NCBI GenBank assembly: GCA_052387695.1
Contig: JBQTIX010000041.1
Location: 1 to 64,000, forward strand
Direction of reading: 5' to 3'
Length of the DNA stretch: 64,000 bases
DNA from: Panacagrimonas sp052387695
GTDB lineage: Bacteria; Pseudomonadota; Gammaproteobacteria; Nevskiales; Nevskiaceae
Part shown: positions 35,127 to 44,778 of the stretch, piece by piece
How the letters are laid out: each line of letters begins with the position of its first letter
How positions within the stretch are numbered: position 1 is the first letter of the stretch
The notes under the pieces: model-generated
What the model was told of the DNA's origin: nothing
The model's input: only the letters and a program-made list of their open reading frames with translations
Database searches by the model: none
Position numbers and translations under genes: made by a program

Positions 35127-35163
35127 GTCATTAGGGAAACTCCGCACAGGTTCGATCCGGCTC

Positions 35164-35279
35164 GTAGGTCGGTTCAAGCCGGAGGCGGAACCGACGCTGC
35201 GCGCCCTTGACGAAGCCCGGCGCACGTCGGCTCCGGCCACAAAAAGCCGTGGCCTTGAGCCGACCTACACCCGACCTAC
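35164..35279. repeat. Composite palindromic intergenic repeat (GTAGGTCGG type)
   Basis: GTAGGTCGGTTCAAGCCGG at 35164 is followed by GGCGGAACCGACG. The facing copy CTTGAGCCGACCTACAC ends near 35270, with an extra CCGACCTAC at about 35271-35279. The composite fills the region between the M20 peptidase and pncC genes. Confidence 0.85.
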
Positions 35280-35368
35280 CCATGATTCAGACCTGTACAG
35301 AGCGTCCTTGAGGGAACCCCGGCGCGCTGAAAGCCCGGACCGAGGATGTCGTGGCCGCTGGTACAGCG

Positions 35369-35860
35369 CTACACGAGATGCAGCAATTCCTCCAGCGCCC
35401 TCTGCGCAGACTGCTGGCGCACCGATTCGCGGTCTCCCGCAAACACGAAGCGCTGTGACTGTAGCGGCGATCCGCGCTGCACCCAGGCGATCCAGACCGT
35501 GCCGACCGGCTTGTCCGGGCTACCGCCGCCGGGCCCGGCGATGCCGGTGATCGCCACACCCCAGTGAGCCGGCGAATGTGCCATCAGCCCGCTGGCCATG
35601 GCGGTCACGCAGGCCTCGCTGACCGCGCCCTGGGTCTCGAACAGCGCCATCGGGACACCCAGCAACTCGTGCTTGGCGAGGTTGCTGTACGTCACCAGTC
35701 CGCGCTCGAACCAGGCCGAGGAGCCGGGGATGTCGGTCAGCACTTTTGCGACCAGGCCGCCGGTACAGGATTCGGCGAGCGCGACCCACTCGCCTCGCTC
35801 CAGCAGCCGGAGGCCCAGAGTCCGGGCAAGCGCCGACAGGTCGGCGTCGGTGGTGCTCAC
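35369..35860 (-). CDS. pncC: Nicotinamide-nucleotide amidase (CinA C-terminal domain)
   Basis: This 163-residue protein corresponds to the stand-alone CinA C-terminal domain, PncC, which deamidates nicotinamide mononucleotide in the pyridine nucleotide cycle. Signatures are WVALAESCTGGLVAKVLTDI with the catalytic Ser, GAVSEACVTAMA, and GVAITGIAGPGGGSPDKPVG. The N-terminal MoeA-like CinA domain is absent, as in E. coli PncC (YgaD). Confidence 0.92.
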   Translation of the reverse strand: MSTTDADLSALARTLGLRLLERGEWVALAESCTGGLVAKVLTDIPGSSAWFERGLVTYSNLAKHELLGVPMALFETQGAVSEACVTAMASGLMAHSPAHWGVAITGIAGPGGGSPDKPVGTVWIAWVQRGSPLQSQRFVFAGDRESVRQQSAQRALEELLHLV

Positions 35861-35895
35861 GCGCTCGCCCCTCCAGGGACTCTATGTATAGGTCT

Positions 35896-35958
35896 GTCGC
35901 GGGCATGGCCCGCTCCTACGGCGTCCGTGGTTCCGTATGAGCGGGCCATGCCCACGAC
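35896..35958. repeat. Palindromic intergenic repeat (GTCGCGGGCATGGCCCGC type)
   Basis: GTCGCGGGCATGGCCCGCTC and GAGCGGGCCATGCCCACGAC form an inverted repeat between pncC and gshA. It is the third copy of the family seen at 28155 and 32602. Confidence 0.88.
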
Positions 35959-35969
35959 TTGCCGGTTGC

Positions 35970-37274
35970 TCACGCCGGCTGCCGCAGCTTCTCGATCGCC
36001 GCGATCTCGCGCGCCGCCGCCACCAGCGCCAGCCGCGCGACCACGCCGTAGGCGTAGAACTCGTTGGGCTTGGCGTCCGGCGCCTGCGACAGGTCAGGAT
36101 GGTTGCAACAGCTATCGAACGGCAGGGGCTTGAAGCTCATGCCCGGCGCGTTGAGATTCTCCTGATTGCCGCGCTTCTCATTGACCCGGTAGAAGCCGCC
36201 GACGACGAAGCGGTCGATCATGTACACCACCGGTTCGGCGGTGTGATTGTCTGGCCCCCAGGTCTCGAAGGTGTGTACACCCTCCTGGATGATGGCTCCC
36301 GTCACCTCACGCCCTTCCTTGGCAGAGGACATGTGCGTGCGCGCCTTGCGATTCATCTCCAGCACGTCCTGCGCCGATCGCACCGTCATCACGCCCATAC
36401 CGTAGGTGCCGGCGTCGGCCTTGACGATGACGAAGGGCTCCTCGGCGATGCCGTATTCCTGGTACTTCTCGCGGATGTCTTCGAGCAGCAGTTCCACGTT
36501 GCTGACCAGGCATTCCTCGCCTTCGCGCTTCATGAAGTTGATCTGGCCACAGTTGCGGAACAGCGGATCGACCCACCAGGAATCGATGCTCGCGATCCTC
36601 GCAAACTCGGCGGTCACGTCGCGGTACTGACCGAAATGCTGGGTCTTGAGCCGCGCATGCCAGCCGGCGCCGAGCGGTGGCACGATCACCTGCGCGATGC
36701 CTTCGAGTACCGGAGGGATACCGGCCGAAAGGTCGTTGTTGAGGAGCACCACGCAGGGCGAGAAATCGCCGACCTTCACCCGGTCGCCGTCACGCAGCAA
36801 CGGTTCGAACAGCAGCTCGCGCCCGGAAATCTCCAGCTTGATGGCGGTGGGCTCGCGGATCTCGGGGATCAGCGTTCCGATCCGCAGCTTGTAGCCGGCC
36901 TTGCGGATCATCTCGGCCAGCGTGGCGACGTTCTCCAGGTAAAACCTGTTGCGCGTGTGGTTCTCCGGCACCAGCAGCAGACCGGTCGCGGTGGGGCAGG
37001 CGCGCTCGACCGCGGACTGGATCGCCTGGATGCACAGCGGCTCGAACGCGGGATTGAGATTGTTGAAGCCGCCCGGAAACAGATTGGTGTCTACCGGCGC
37101 CAGTTTGAAGCCGGCGTTGCGCAGGTCCACCGAACAGTAGAACGGCGGCGGCGTCACACGCCACTGCGCGCGGAACCAGGCTTCGATTTCGGCGGAGCGC
37201 GCAATCAATTGGCTCTCGAAGCGCAGCAGCGGCGAGGTGTTGGAGGTGGACAGACCTGGAATGGTGCCGAGCAT
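35970..37274 (-). CDS. gshA: Glutamate-cysteine ligase (proteobacterial GshA, PF08886 type)
   Basis: This 434-residue protein resembles the GshA family found in many proteobacteria and unrelated in length to the E. coli enzyme. It would catalyse the first step of glutathione synthesis. Conserved stretches include YCSVDLRNAGFKLAPVDTN, FPGGFNNLNP, ENHTRNRFYLENV, FVIVKADAGTYGMGVMTV and EPVVYMIDRFVVGGFYRVNE, which suggest an ATP-grasp-like fold. The ATG at 37274, with GGAG seven bases upstream, is preferred over a GTG at 37286. No gshB is seen in the window. Confidence 0.85.
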   Translation of the reverse strand: MLGTIPGLSTSNTSPLLRFESQLIARSAEIEAWFRAQWRVTPPPFYCSVDLRNAGFKLAPVDTNLFPGGFNNLNPAFEPLCIQAIQSAVERACPTATGLLLVPENHTRNRFYLENVATLAEMIRKAGYKLRIGTLIPEIREPTAIKLEISGRELLFEPLLRDGDRVKVGDFSPCVVLLNNDLSAGIPPVLEGIAQVIVPPLGAGWHARLKTQHFGQYRDVTAEFARIASIDSWWVDPLFRNCGQINFMKREGEECLVSNVELLLEDIREKYQEYGIAEEPFVIVKADAGTYGMGVMTVRSAQDVLEMNRKARTHMSSAKEGREVTGAIIQEGVHTFETWGPDNHTAEPVVYMIDRFVVGGFYRVNEKRGNQENLNAPGMSFKPLPFDSCCNHPDLSQAPDAKPNEFYAYGVVARLALVAAAREIAAIEKLRQPA

Positions 37275-37415
37275 GGGTAGCTCCACAAGGGCGGGCGTGC
37301 GGATGGGCGCTAGGTTAGCGCATCACTGCAGGTCCGCCAGCACGTCGGGCTTCGCCGGGTCGGATAGGTCCAGGCTTGCCTGGGACAGAGACTTCGGTCC
37401 GTTACACTGCTCGCC

Positions 37416-38636
37416 ATGAATTCTGTCCCGATTCAAAACCTCTGCCGCCGCCGCATCCTGCTCGGCGTCAGCGGCGGCATTGCCGCCTACAAGGCTGCGG
37501 ATCTGACGCGCCGGCTGATGGAAGCAGGTGCCGAAATTCAGGTCGTGATGACCGAGGGCGCCAGGCAGTTCGTCGGGCCGGCGACCTTCTCGGCCCTGTC
37601 CGGCAGGCCGGTGCGCGACTCGCTGTGGGACGCCCAGGCAGAGGCGGCTATGGGTCACATCGAGCTGGCGCGCTGGGCGGATCTGATTCTCGTCGCGCCC
37701 GCCACGGCCAACCTGCTCGCGAAACTCGCACAGGGTATCGCGGACGATCTGCTGAGCACCCTGGTGCTGGCCAGCGACCGCCCGATCGCGGTCGCGCCCG
37801 CGATGAACCGCCTGATGTGGGCGAACGCGGCGACGCAGGACAACGTGGCGAAGCTGATCGCACGCGGGGTGCACGTGTTCGGCCCCGGCGCAGGCTTCCA
37901 GGCCTGCGGCGAAGTGGGCGAGGGGCGCATGCGCGAGCCGCTCGATCTGCGTGCCGACGTGGTTCATCTCCTGACGTCCGGCCCCCTGAGTGGCAAGCAT
38001 GTGGTGGTCACGGCGGGTCCCACGCGCGAGCCCATCGACCCGGTGCGCTTCATCACCAACCGGTCCTCCGGCAAGCAGGGGTATGCGCTGGCCGCCGCGC
38101 TGTCGGCCTTGGGTGCGAGCGTCACGCTGATTTCCGGTCCGACTAATCTCGCGACACCGACGGGCTGCACGCGCATCGATGTCGAAACGGCGCAGCAGAT
38201 GTGCGAGGCCGCGCTGAAGGCGGCGCAGGGCGCCGACCTTTTCGTCGGCACGGCGGCCGTAGCCGACTATCGCGCGGCCGTCGTTTCTGCCGAAAAGATC
38301 AAAAAGAAGGACGCCGACCTGACCCTGCACCTGACGCGCAACGAGGACATTCTCGTCCGCGTGCGCGCGGCGCGGCCGAACCTGTTCATGGTCGGCTTCG
38401 CGGCTGAGACCGAGAACGTTGAAGCGCACGCGCGCGAAAAGCTGGCGAAGAAAAAGCTCGATCTCATTGCGGCCAACCGCGTAGGCCCGGGACTCGCGTT
38501 CGATCGCGACGACAACCAGCTCACGGTTTACTGGAAGGACGGCAATCAGGCGCTGGCTCATGGGGCCAAGGATGAGTTGGCGCGTGAACTGGCGGGCTTG
38601 ATCGTGCAGCACCTGCTGGCACGAAACTCGGTCTGA
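37416..38636 (+). CDS. coaBC: Bifunctional phosphopantothenoylcysteine decarboxylase/phosphopantothenate-cysteine ligase
   Basis: This 406-residue protein carries out two steps of coenzyme A synthesis. The N-terminal flavoprotein domain CoaC (about 1-185) has RRRILLGVSGGIAAYKAADL, the MGHIELARWADLILVAPATA region with the catalytic His, and APAMNRLMW. The CoaB domain follows with VVTAGPTREPIDPVRFITNR and SSGKQGYALA. The length matches E. coli Dfp. dut follows after one intervening GFA gene. Confidence 0.96.
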   Translation: MNSVPIQNLCRRRILLGVSGGIAAYKAADLTRRLMEAGAEIQVVMTEGARQFVGPATFSALSGRPVRDSLWDAQAEAAMGHIELARWADLILVAPATANLLAKLAQGIADDLLSTLVLASDRPIAVAPAMNRLMWANAATQDNVAKLIARGVHVFGPGAGFQACGEVGEGRMREPLDLRADVVHLLTSGPLSGKHVVVTAGPTREPIDPVRFITNRSSGKQGYALAAALSALGASVTLISGPTNLATPTGCTRIDVETAQQMCEAALKAAQGADLFVGTAAVADYRAAVVSAEKIKKKDADLTLHLTRNEDILVRVRAARPNLFMVGFAAETENVEAHAREKLAKKKLDLIAANRVGPGLAFDRDDNQLTVYWKDGNQALAHGAKDELARELAGLIVQHLLARNSV

Positions 38637-38659
38637 AACCACCGCGCGAGGACCAGTTC

Positions 38660-39073
38660 ATGAGCGAGGAAATCCACGAAGGTGGCTGCTATTGCGGCGC
38701 CGTCCGCTATCGTGTGACGGGCAGGCCCAGCAATACCATGGTGTGTCATTGCCGGAGTTGTCGACGGATTTCGGCGGCACCGGTGACGCCCTGGCTCACG
38801 TTCCGCAACGACCAGTTCGAGTTCATCCGCGGCCAGCCGTCCGCGTTCCATTCGTCAGCGGCGGTGAAGCGACGTTTCTGCCCGGGGTGCGGAACGCCGT
38901 TGACTTACGAGCACAAGGACAATGCCGGGACCATCGACATCACGGCGTGCAGCCTCGATTTGCCAGACGCGTTTCCGCCCACGCACCATTCCTGGCTCAG
39001 CGACGACGTTGCCTGGGTGCGCTTCGGCGACGGACTGCCCGGCTTTCCGGAATGGCGCAAGGACAAGACCTGA
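38660..39073 (+). CDS. GFA (CENP-V/GFA domain) zinc protein
   Basis: This 137-residue protein has the Mss4-like zinc fold of the GFA family. Zinc cysteines are seen as GGCYCGAVRYRV, VCHCRSCRR and RRFCPGCGTPL. The family includes glutathione-dependent formaldehyde-activating enzyme, but most members have no proven activity, so the function is left open. It lies 23 bp after coaBC and 32 bp before dut on the same strand, interrupting the usual coaBC-dut pair. Confidence 0.85.
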   Translation: MSEEIHEGGCYCGAVRYRVTGRPSNTMVCHCRSCRRISAAPVTPWLTFRNDQFEFIRGQPSAFHSSAAVKRRFCPGCGTPLTYEHKDNAGTIDITACSLDLPDAFPPTHHSWLSDDVAWVRFGDGLPGFPEWRKDKT

Positions 39074-39105
39074 GTTGTTCCCGCTTCATCCATTCACTAC
39101 CGTCG

Positions 39106-39561
39106 ATGACCCGCATCCAACTCAAAGTGCTGGACCCCCGCCTCGGCCGCGAGCTGCCCTTGCCCGCCTACGCCACTGACGGCTCCGCCGGCATGGACCT
39201 GCGCGCCCTGCTCGACGCCCCGCTGGACCTCGCGCCCGGGCAGACCACGCTGATCCGGACGGGGCTCGCCATCCACATCGCCGATCCGGGTCTCGCAGCG
39301 GTGATCCTTCCGCGCTCAGGGCTGGGCCACAAGCACGGCATCGTGCTCGGCAATCTCGTCGGCTTGATCGATTCCGACTACCAGGGCGAGTTGATGGTGT
39401 CCTGCTGGAACCGCGGGCCGACGGGTTTCGTCATCAATCCGGGCGAGCGTATCGCGCAGCTTGTCGTCGTGCCGGTGGTGCGGGCGGAGTTCGAACTGGT
39501 GTCGGATTTCGCGGCCAGCGAACGTGGAGCAGGGGGATTTGGGCACACCGGCCGGCATTGA
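39106..39561 (+). CDS. dut: Deoxyuridine 5'-triphosphate nucleotidohydrolase
   Basis: This 151-residue trimeric dUTPase hydrolyses dUTP to dUMP, keeping uracil out of DNA and supplying dUMP to thymidylate synthase. The five family motifs are present: AGMDLRA, PRSGLGHKHGI, GLIDSDYQGEL, NPGERIAQLVVVPV and the C-terminal RGAGGFGHTG lid. ATG at 39106 is set by MTRIQLKVLDPRLG. It is the last gene before the groESL promoter. Confidence 0.96.
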   Translation: MTRIQLKVLDPRLGRELPLPAYATDGSAGMDLRALLDAPLDLAPGQTTLIRTGLAIHIADPGLAAVILPRSGLGHKHGIVLGNLVGLIDSDYQGELMVSCWNRGPTGFVINPGERIAQLVVVPVVRAEFELVSDFAASERGAGGFGHTGRH

Positions 39562-39617
39562 TTGGGGGGCGGTGTCGATGTCGGCATAAAAAAATCTCCC
39601 GAAATGCGCCGTGCCCC

Positions 39618-39673
39618 CTTGAAACCTGCGGGATGGTCGCCAACAATTAGCAGCCTTCATGGGAGAGTGCTAA
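39618..39673 (+). promoter_or_regulatory. CIRCE operator and heat-shock-like promoter of groESL
   Basis: A CIRCE element lies at 39647-39673. The right arm GAGTGCTAA is perfect, the spacer is the standard 9 bp, and the left arm reads TTAGCAGCC instead of TTAGCACTC. CIRCE is bound by the HrcA repressor, which needs GroEL for activity. A sigma-32-like -35 box, CTTGAAA at 39618-39624, lies just upstream; its -10 partner is not clear. No hrcA gene is in the window. Confidence 0.75.
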
Positions 39674-39744
39674 CACGGTCGTCCGACGGGTTGGCGCAAT
39701 CTCCTGTGAATCAATCCCAAGCATTTGAAAACAGGAGTAGAGAT

Positions 39745-40032
39745 ATGGCATTGCGTCCCCTGCATGATCGCGTGATCGTCAAGCGTCTGGAAGAAGCCAA
39801 GACATCCGCGGGTGGAATTCTCATCCCCGATAGCGCCGCCGAGAAGCCCCTCCGCGCCACCGTCGTGTCGGTCGGCCCGGGCAAGCGCTCGGACGACGGC
39901 AAGATCCACGCCCTCGACGTGAAGGCCGGCGACACGGTCCTGATCGGCAAGTATTCCGGCACCGAAGTGAAGGTTGATGGTGATGACCTCGTCGTGCTGC
40001 GCGAAGACGACATCATGGCCGTGATCGCCTAA
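39745..40032 (+). CDS. groES: Co-chaperonin GroES
   Basis: This 95-residue lid of the GroEL folding chamber starts MALRPLHDRVIVKRLEEAKT. The mobile-loop region SAGGILIPDSAAEKP and the roof region are normal, and it ends VVLREDDIMAVIA. ACAGGAG lies seven bases before the ATG at 39745. It is followed by groEL after 91 bp and is preceded by the CIRCE element. Confidence 0.98.
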   Translation: MALRPLHDRVIVKRLEEAKTSAGGILIPDSAAEKPLRATVVSVGPGKRSDDGKIHALDVKAGDTVLIGKYSGTEVKVDGDDLVVLREDDIMAVIA

Positions 40033-40123
40033 ACAGCGTCCAGCGCCCATCGAACCAAAACCCAAGGAGTGGGCACTCGCTAAGCGATGCCCACCTTGAA
40101 TACAGTTAACGGAGCATAAAAAC

Positions 40124-41785
<1,662 letters not shown>

Positions 41786-41846
41786 AGCGGCCAGACCCGT
41801 TCCGGCATCCGGATTCGGGTTCACCGTTTACAGGTCGTAGTTTCAG

Positions 41847-41877
41847 ATCGGGGCGCCTTCGGGCGCCCCGATTTTTT
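41847..41877 (+). terminator. Rho-independent terminator of groESL
   Basis: The perfect stem ATCGGGGCGCC and GGCGCCCCGAT around a TTCG tetraloop is followed by a run of T residues, 62 bp after the groEL stop. It also lies just beyond the 3' end of the convergent recombinase gene. Confidence 0.92.
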
Positions 41878-41896
41878 GGGTGCCGCTGTCGCAAGC

Positions 41897-42922
41897 TCAA
41901 CTGTCCTTGCGCTTTCTTGCCCCGATGAGACGTGCCATGGCGCCGCGGCCGGCGCTCAGGCTCTCCCCATAACGGACGATCATGCGCTCGGACTTCCATC
42001 GGCCTTGACGCATGATCTCGGCAGCGCTGAAGTTAGCCGCGAGCAGATCCTGCGCCGCGCCGACACGGGTGCTGTGTCCCGAGATTCGCTCCGGGTCCAT
42101 GCCCGCTGCGAGGGCTCGCTGCTTGAAGATGCGAGCGACATCGCGGTCCGATAGCGGGGTGCTGTAGCGATCCGCCTGGTTGGATCGGGGCGTGGATCTG
42201 AACAGGTTTCCGTCGATGATTCCGGCAACGACGATCCAGCGCCGCACGCGCTCAACCGTTTCGGGCGACAGATACTGGAGGACTCCGACACCTTCCTGGT
42301 CGGTCTTGCTGTGTCGCAGGAACACACGTCCGGAATCGTCCGGCTCGACGTGGAAATCTTCAAAGCGCAAAGCGACCAGTTCGGAGCGGCGGAACATCGT
42401 CTCAAAGGCAAGGCTGATGAGCGCTGCGTCGCGGATATCGCGGGGGACATCCGGCTTCAGGGATTCCAGGATGATCTCGACATCCGCCAGGGTGAGTCCC
42501 TTGGCCTGGCGCTGACGCAGGCTCAGATGTTCGCGACGGAGTCCGCGCCACATCAGGCGGGCTTCCATCGAATCCATGGGCGAAGGGAGTTGCGCCAGCC
42601 GATGCACCACCGCGAGCGTGGCGAGGTAATGATCGAGCGTCGCGCGTTTGCGCCCGGCGGCGACGCGCTCCAGCAAAAAAATTCGGAGGGCCGGCAAGCT
42701 GGCGGGCAAGGCAGCTACGCCGGTTCGGGTGCAGAATTCGGTCCAGATGCGCCAGTCGGCGCGCCAGGTCCGTAAGGTGTTGGGGGCGTAAGCAAGCTTC
42801 AGGTCGTCCGCCAGAGCGCGGAGCCTTTCGACGACTGCGTCGGGTGTCTGAGCAAGCAGCTGCGTGATCGCCTGATCGCGAGCTGGACGGGCTTCTACAG
42901 ATTTGGCGCCGTTTAGTTTCAT
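41897..42922 (-). CDS. Tyrosine recombinase, just outside the prophage boundary
   Basis: This 341-residue tyrosine-type site-specific recombinase has an N-terminal SAM-like core-binding domain (about 45-140) and a catalytic domain. The active-site residues are present: Arg in MFRRSELVALRF, Lys in LRHSKTDQEG, His-x-x-Arg in SGHSTRVGAAQ, Trp in QGRWKS and Tyr in MIVRYGES. ATG at 42922 is preferred because longer starts run into the attachment site. It lies between groEL and the prophage, 26 bp from a palindromic core site. It is outside the 17-bp repeats, so it may be a resident enzyme that the phage uses, or a remnant of an earlier element. Confidence 0.88.
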   Translation of the reverse strand: MKLNGAKSVEARPARDQAITQLLAQTPDAVVERLRALADDLKLAYAPNTLRTWRADWRIWTEFCTRTGVAALPASLPALRIFLLERVAAGRKRATLDHYLATLAVVHRLAQLPSPMDSMEARLMWRGLRREHLSLRQRQAKGLTLADVEIILESLKPDVPRDIRDAALISLAFETMFRRSELVALRFEDFHVEPDDSGRVFLRHSKTDQEGVGVLQYLSPETVERVRRWIVVAGIIDGNLFRSTPRSNQADRYSTPLSDRDVARIFKQRALAAGMDPERISGHSTRVGAAQDLLAANFSAAEIMRQGRWKSERMIVRYGESLSAGRGAMARLIGARKRKDS

Positions 42923-42948
42923 CGCGGCAGTATCAATCAAAATGATGG

Positions 42949-42972
42949 GTCCGACAACTGCCATTGTCGGAC
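42949..42972. other. Left attachment site: palindromic recombinase core site
   Basis: The 9-bp arms GTCCGACAA (42949-42957) and TTGTCGGAC (42964-42972) are perfect inverted repeats around the 6-bp centre CTGCCA. This is the layout of a tyrosine recombinase crossover site. The stretch AACTGCCATTGTCGGAC at 42956-42972 recurs exactly at 49332-49348. The site lies 26 bp upstream of the recombinase start codon. A further GGGTCCG, matching part of the left arm, occurs at 42982-42988. Confidence 0.82.
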
Positions 42973-43006
42973 GCACCACAAGGGTCCGTAAACGCAAGGA
43001 GGCGCT

Positions 43007-43237
43007 ATGTCCGCGCGGTCAATCGAGGGGTCAGGAACGAACATTGACGAGATCGTCGAGGCCGTCGCGGCGTTCCTGGGCTCGACCGAGCACGACTGTC
43101 CGACGTGCGGTCAACGGCTAAGGCCACTCGTCGCGCGGCCTGCGGGCCGCGCTCCGACAGCTACCGCTGCGCTGCGGTCATATCAATCGCCGCCCGACGC
43201 GCCGCATGAAGCCGCGGCCCGACGGATCGGCAATTGA
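43007..43237 (+). CDS. Hypothetical small protein with CxxC motif (phage)
   Basis: This 76-residue protein is not recognised. It has a good ribosome binding site (AAGGAGG five bases before the ATG), an N-terminal helix-like segment (IDEIVEAVAAFLGSTEHDC) and a single CPTC pair. The C-terminal half is low in complexity. In the circular phage it would lie directly after the HTH regulator gene. A strong hairpin at 43133-43152 falls inside it, so this region might instead be non-coding origin sequence. Confidence 0.45.
   Translation: MSARSIEGSGTNIDEIVEAVAAFLGSTEHDCPTCGQRLRPLVARPAGRAPTATAALRSYQSPPDAPHEAAARRIGN
43133..43180. repeat. Hairpin cluster, possible phage origin structure
   Basis: GCGCGGCC and GGCCGCGC form a perfect 8-bp stem around TGCG at 43133-43152. 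ACCGC and GCGGT pair around TGCGCT just downstream. Filamentous phages carry replication and packaging hairpins in or near intergenic DNA; this is a candidate only, and no nick-site consensus was identified. Confidence 0.35.
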
Positions 43238-43419
43238 CATGTCCTCGCTACGCTGGTGAGAGGTGGCTGTCACCAAGCCGGCATACAGCGCCGGCTCGGC
43301 GCCATCCCCCAGGCGAAAAACAGCGTCGGAAGCCCGAGCCACCGCCAGGAACCGATACCAGCGGAAATCGACAAACGGTTGAGCGAGACGATAGCCTGTG
43401 GTCCTTGGAGGTACACGCC

Positions 43420-43623
43420 ATGTCCGATCCGAACGATAACCTTGTGTTGCAACACTTGAGAGCGATCCGCGCAGATCTGAGCCAGCTGCGTGACGATATG
43501 CGCGAGGTGAAACAGCGCCTGGGTCATATCGAGGAAACGAACGCTTCTCTAAGCCGGCGCATCGATCGAATCGACGAGCGTAGTGACCGAATCGAGCGAC
43601 GCCTGGAATTGGTCGACGAGTAA
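43420..43623 (+). CDS. Small coiled-coil protein (phage)
   Basis: This 67-residue protein is mainly one long heptad-patterned helix: LVLQHLRAIRADLSQLRDDM then VKQRLGHIEETNASLSRRID and IDERSDRIERRLELV. It has GGAGG eight bases before the ATG. It points toward, and ends 7 bp from, the end of the zot gene on the other strand, so it is probably transcribed apart from the structural genes. No function is known. It could be a partner of a phage or host protein. Confidence 0.6.
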   Translation: MSDPNDNLVLQHLRAIRADLSQLRDDMREVKQRLGHIEETNASLSRRIDRIDERSDRIERRLELVDE

Positions 43624-43630
43624 CGGTCGA

Positions 43631-44770
43631 TCAGAGCGGATCGACGCGTGAGTAGGTCCGCCAGCTGGAACCGGTCCACGGGGCAGACACTTCTCCGTCG
43701 ACTTCGCAGACCCAGTTCAAGGGATCGAGGTAGCAGCTTTCCTGCACCTTGACCCTGCGGGTCCCAAGGCTTGATCGCAGAAGCGCGATCCCTGTGCCGT
43801 CTGCCTTCGTCAGAACTCCGAGCACGGTCCAGTTTGGCGCCTGGGGCTTCTCCAGTGGGATTGCCTGGGGTTCGGTGGCTGCGTCGCCGAGCTCGGCTGT
43901 AGCGTGCGCGTTAACGCCTTCTTGCGTGCCTGGTTGGACGGTTGCGCCGAGCGCCGGCCGATCGCTCGCAGGCTCGCGAAGCGGCCGGAGCTCGGACTTT
44001 GTCGTCACTGCGGCGTGGTCGTCGGATGTGCCGAGCTGGCTCATCCGATCGGACGCCCACCACAGAACGACAGGAAAGAGCGCGACACCAGCAATGGCAG
44101 CGCGTACGGTCCAGCTTTTCCAAACGCTGGCTCTGCCGTCGGCGGCGAGTTCGAGTCCGGCTTCCCCGATTCGCTTGGCCTGGGTGTGGCTGACGTAGCA
44201 GTTCCACACTTCGGGCTTGTACCGTCCGGCTAGTTTTCGGATCAGTGCGCCTTTGGAGGGTCGCTCGGCTCCTTGGCAGCGCGCGTACACGTCGACGCGG
44301 AACGATCCCTTGGCGCCCACCTTGGACATCTTCTCGTGGACGTAGGTCGCCTCGATCAGCGCTCGGAGAAAAGCGGGAACGCCGGTCTTGGGGTCTTGGT
44401 CGACGACGACGATTTCGGTCGCTACGCCGGCCTCGCCGACGCGGTGACGATGTTCCTTGAAGAACTTGAGCTCGTTTAACGGCACCTCACTGGCCTTGAT
44501 GCCTGCAGGCCAGTACCGCCAAACCTCGTCGATGACGACAACGGCACCGAGCGGGCATAGCTGGATGAATTCTTGAGGCGTGCAATCGCGCGGTATCTCT
44601 ACCAGTTGCTCGGGCTTTAGCCCGTCGCAGACGATGCCGAGAGCGGTGTCGTTCAGACTGAGATTGTGAGCGACGATACGGCCGCTTTTGAGCGCGGGAA
44701 TGACGACGTTCTCGACGACGGAATAGGATTTCCCAGAACCTGGGAGACCGGTGTAGCAAATGATGCTCAT
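43631..44770 (-). CDS. zot: Zot/pI-like phage assembly ATPase
   Basis: This 379-residue protein is the inner-membrane assembly motor of filamentous phage. The cytoplasmic domain has Walker A GLPGSGKSYS (about 8-17) and Walker B AVVVIDEVWRYWP, followed by FKEHRHRVGEAGVATEIVVV. A single membrane helix (about 219-236, AAIAGVALFPVVLWW) separates it from a periplasmic C-terminal part with a cysteine pair (SCYLDPLNWVC). It is the last gene of the leftward structural operon, as pI is in other inoviruses. Confidence 0.92.
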   Translation of the reverse strand: MSIICYTGLPGSGKSYSVVENVVIPALKSGRIVAHNLSLNDTALGIVCDGLKPEQLVEIPRDCTPQEFIQLCPLGAVVVIDEVWRYWPAGIKASEVPLNELKFFKEHRHRVGEAGVATEIVVVDQDPKTGVPAFLRALIEATYVHEKMSKVGAKGSFRVDVYARCQGAERPSKGALIRKLAGRYKPEVWNCYVSHTQAKRIGEAGLELAADGRASVWKSWTVRAAIAGVALFPVVLWWASDRMSQLGTSDDHAAVTTKSELRPLREPASDRPALGATVQPGTQEGVNAHATAELGDAATEPQAIPLEKPQAPNWTVLGVLTKADGTGIALLRSSLGTRRVKVQESCYLDPLNWVCEVDGEVSAPWTGSSWRTYSRVDPL

Positions 44771-44778
44771 GGGTTTGA

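Noticed and set aside
42949..42972. Core site read as a dif site for XerC/XerD
   Set aside because: The arms GTCCGACAA and TTGTCGGAC do not resemble the dif arms of gammaproteobacteria, which are AT-rich.
42903..43121. 72-codon plus-strand frame across the left attachment site
   Set aside because: As a gene in the integrated state it has no ribosome binding site and a shadow-like Arg/Ser composition. It is mentioned only because it would form the tail of the regulator in the circular phage.
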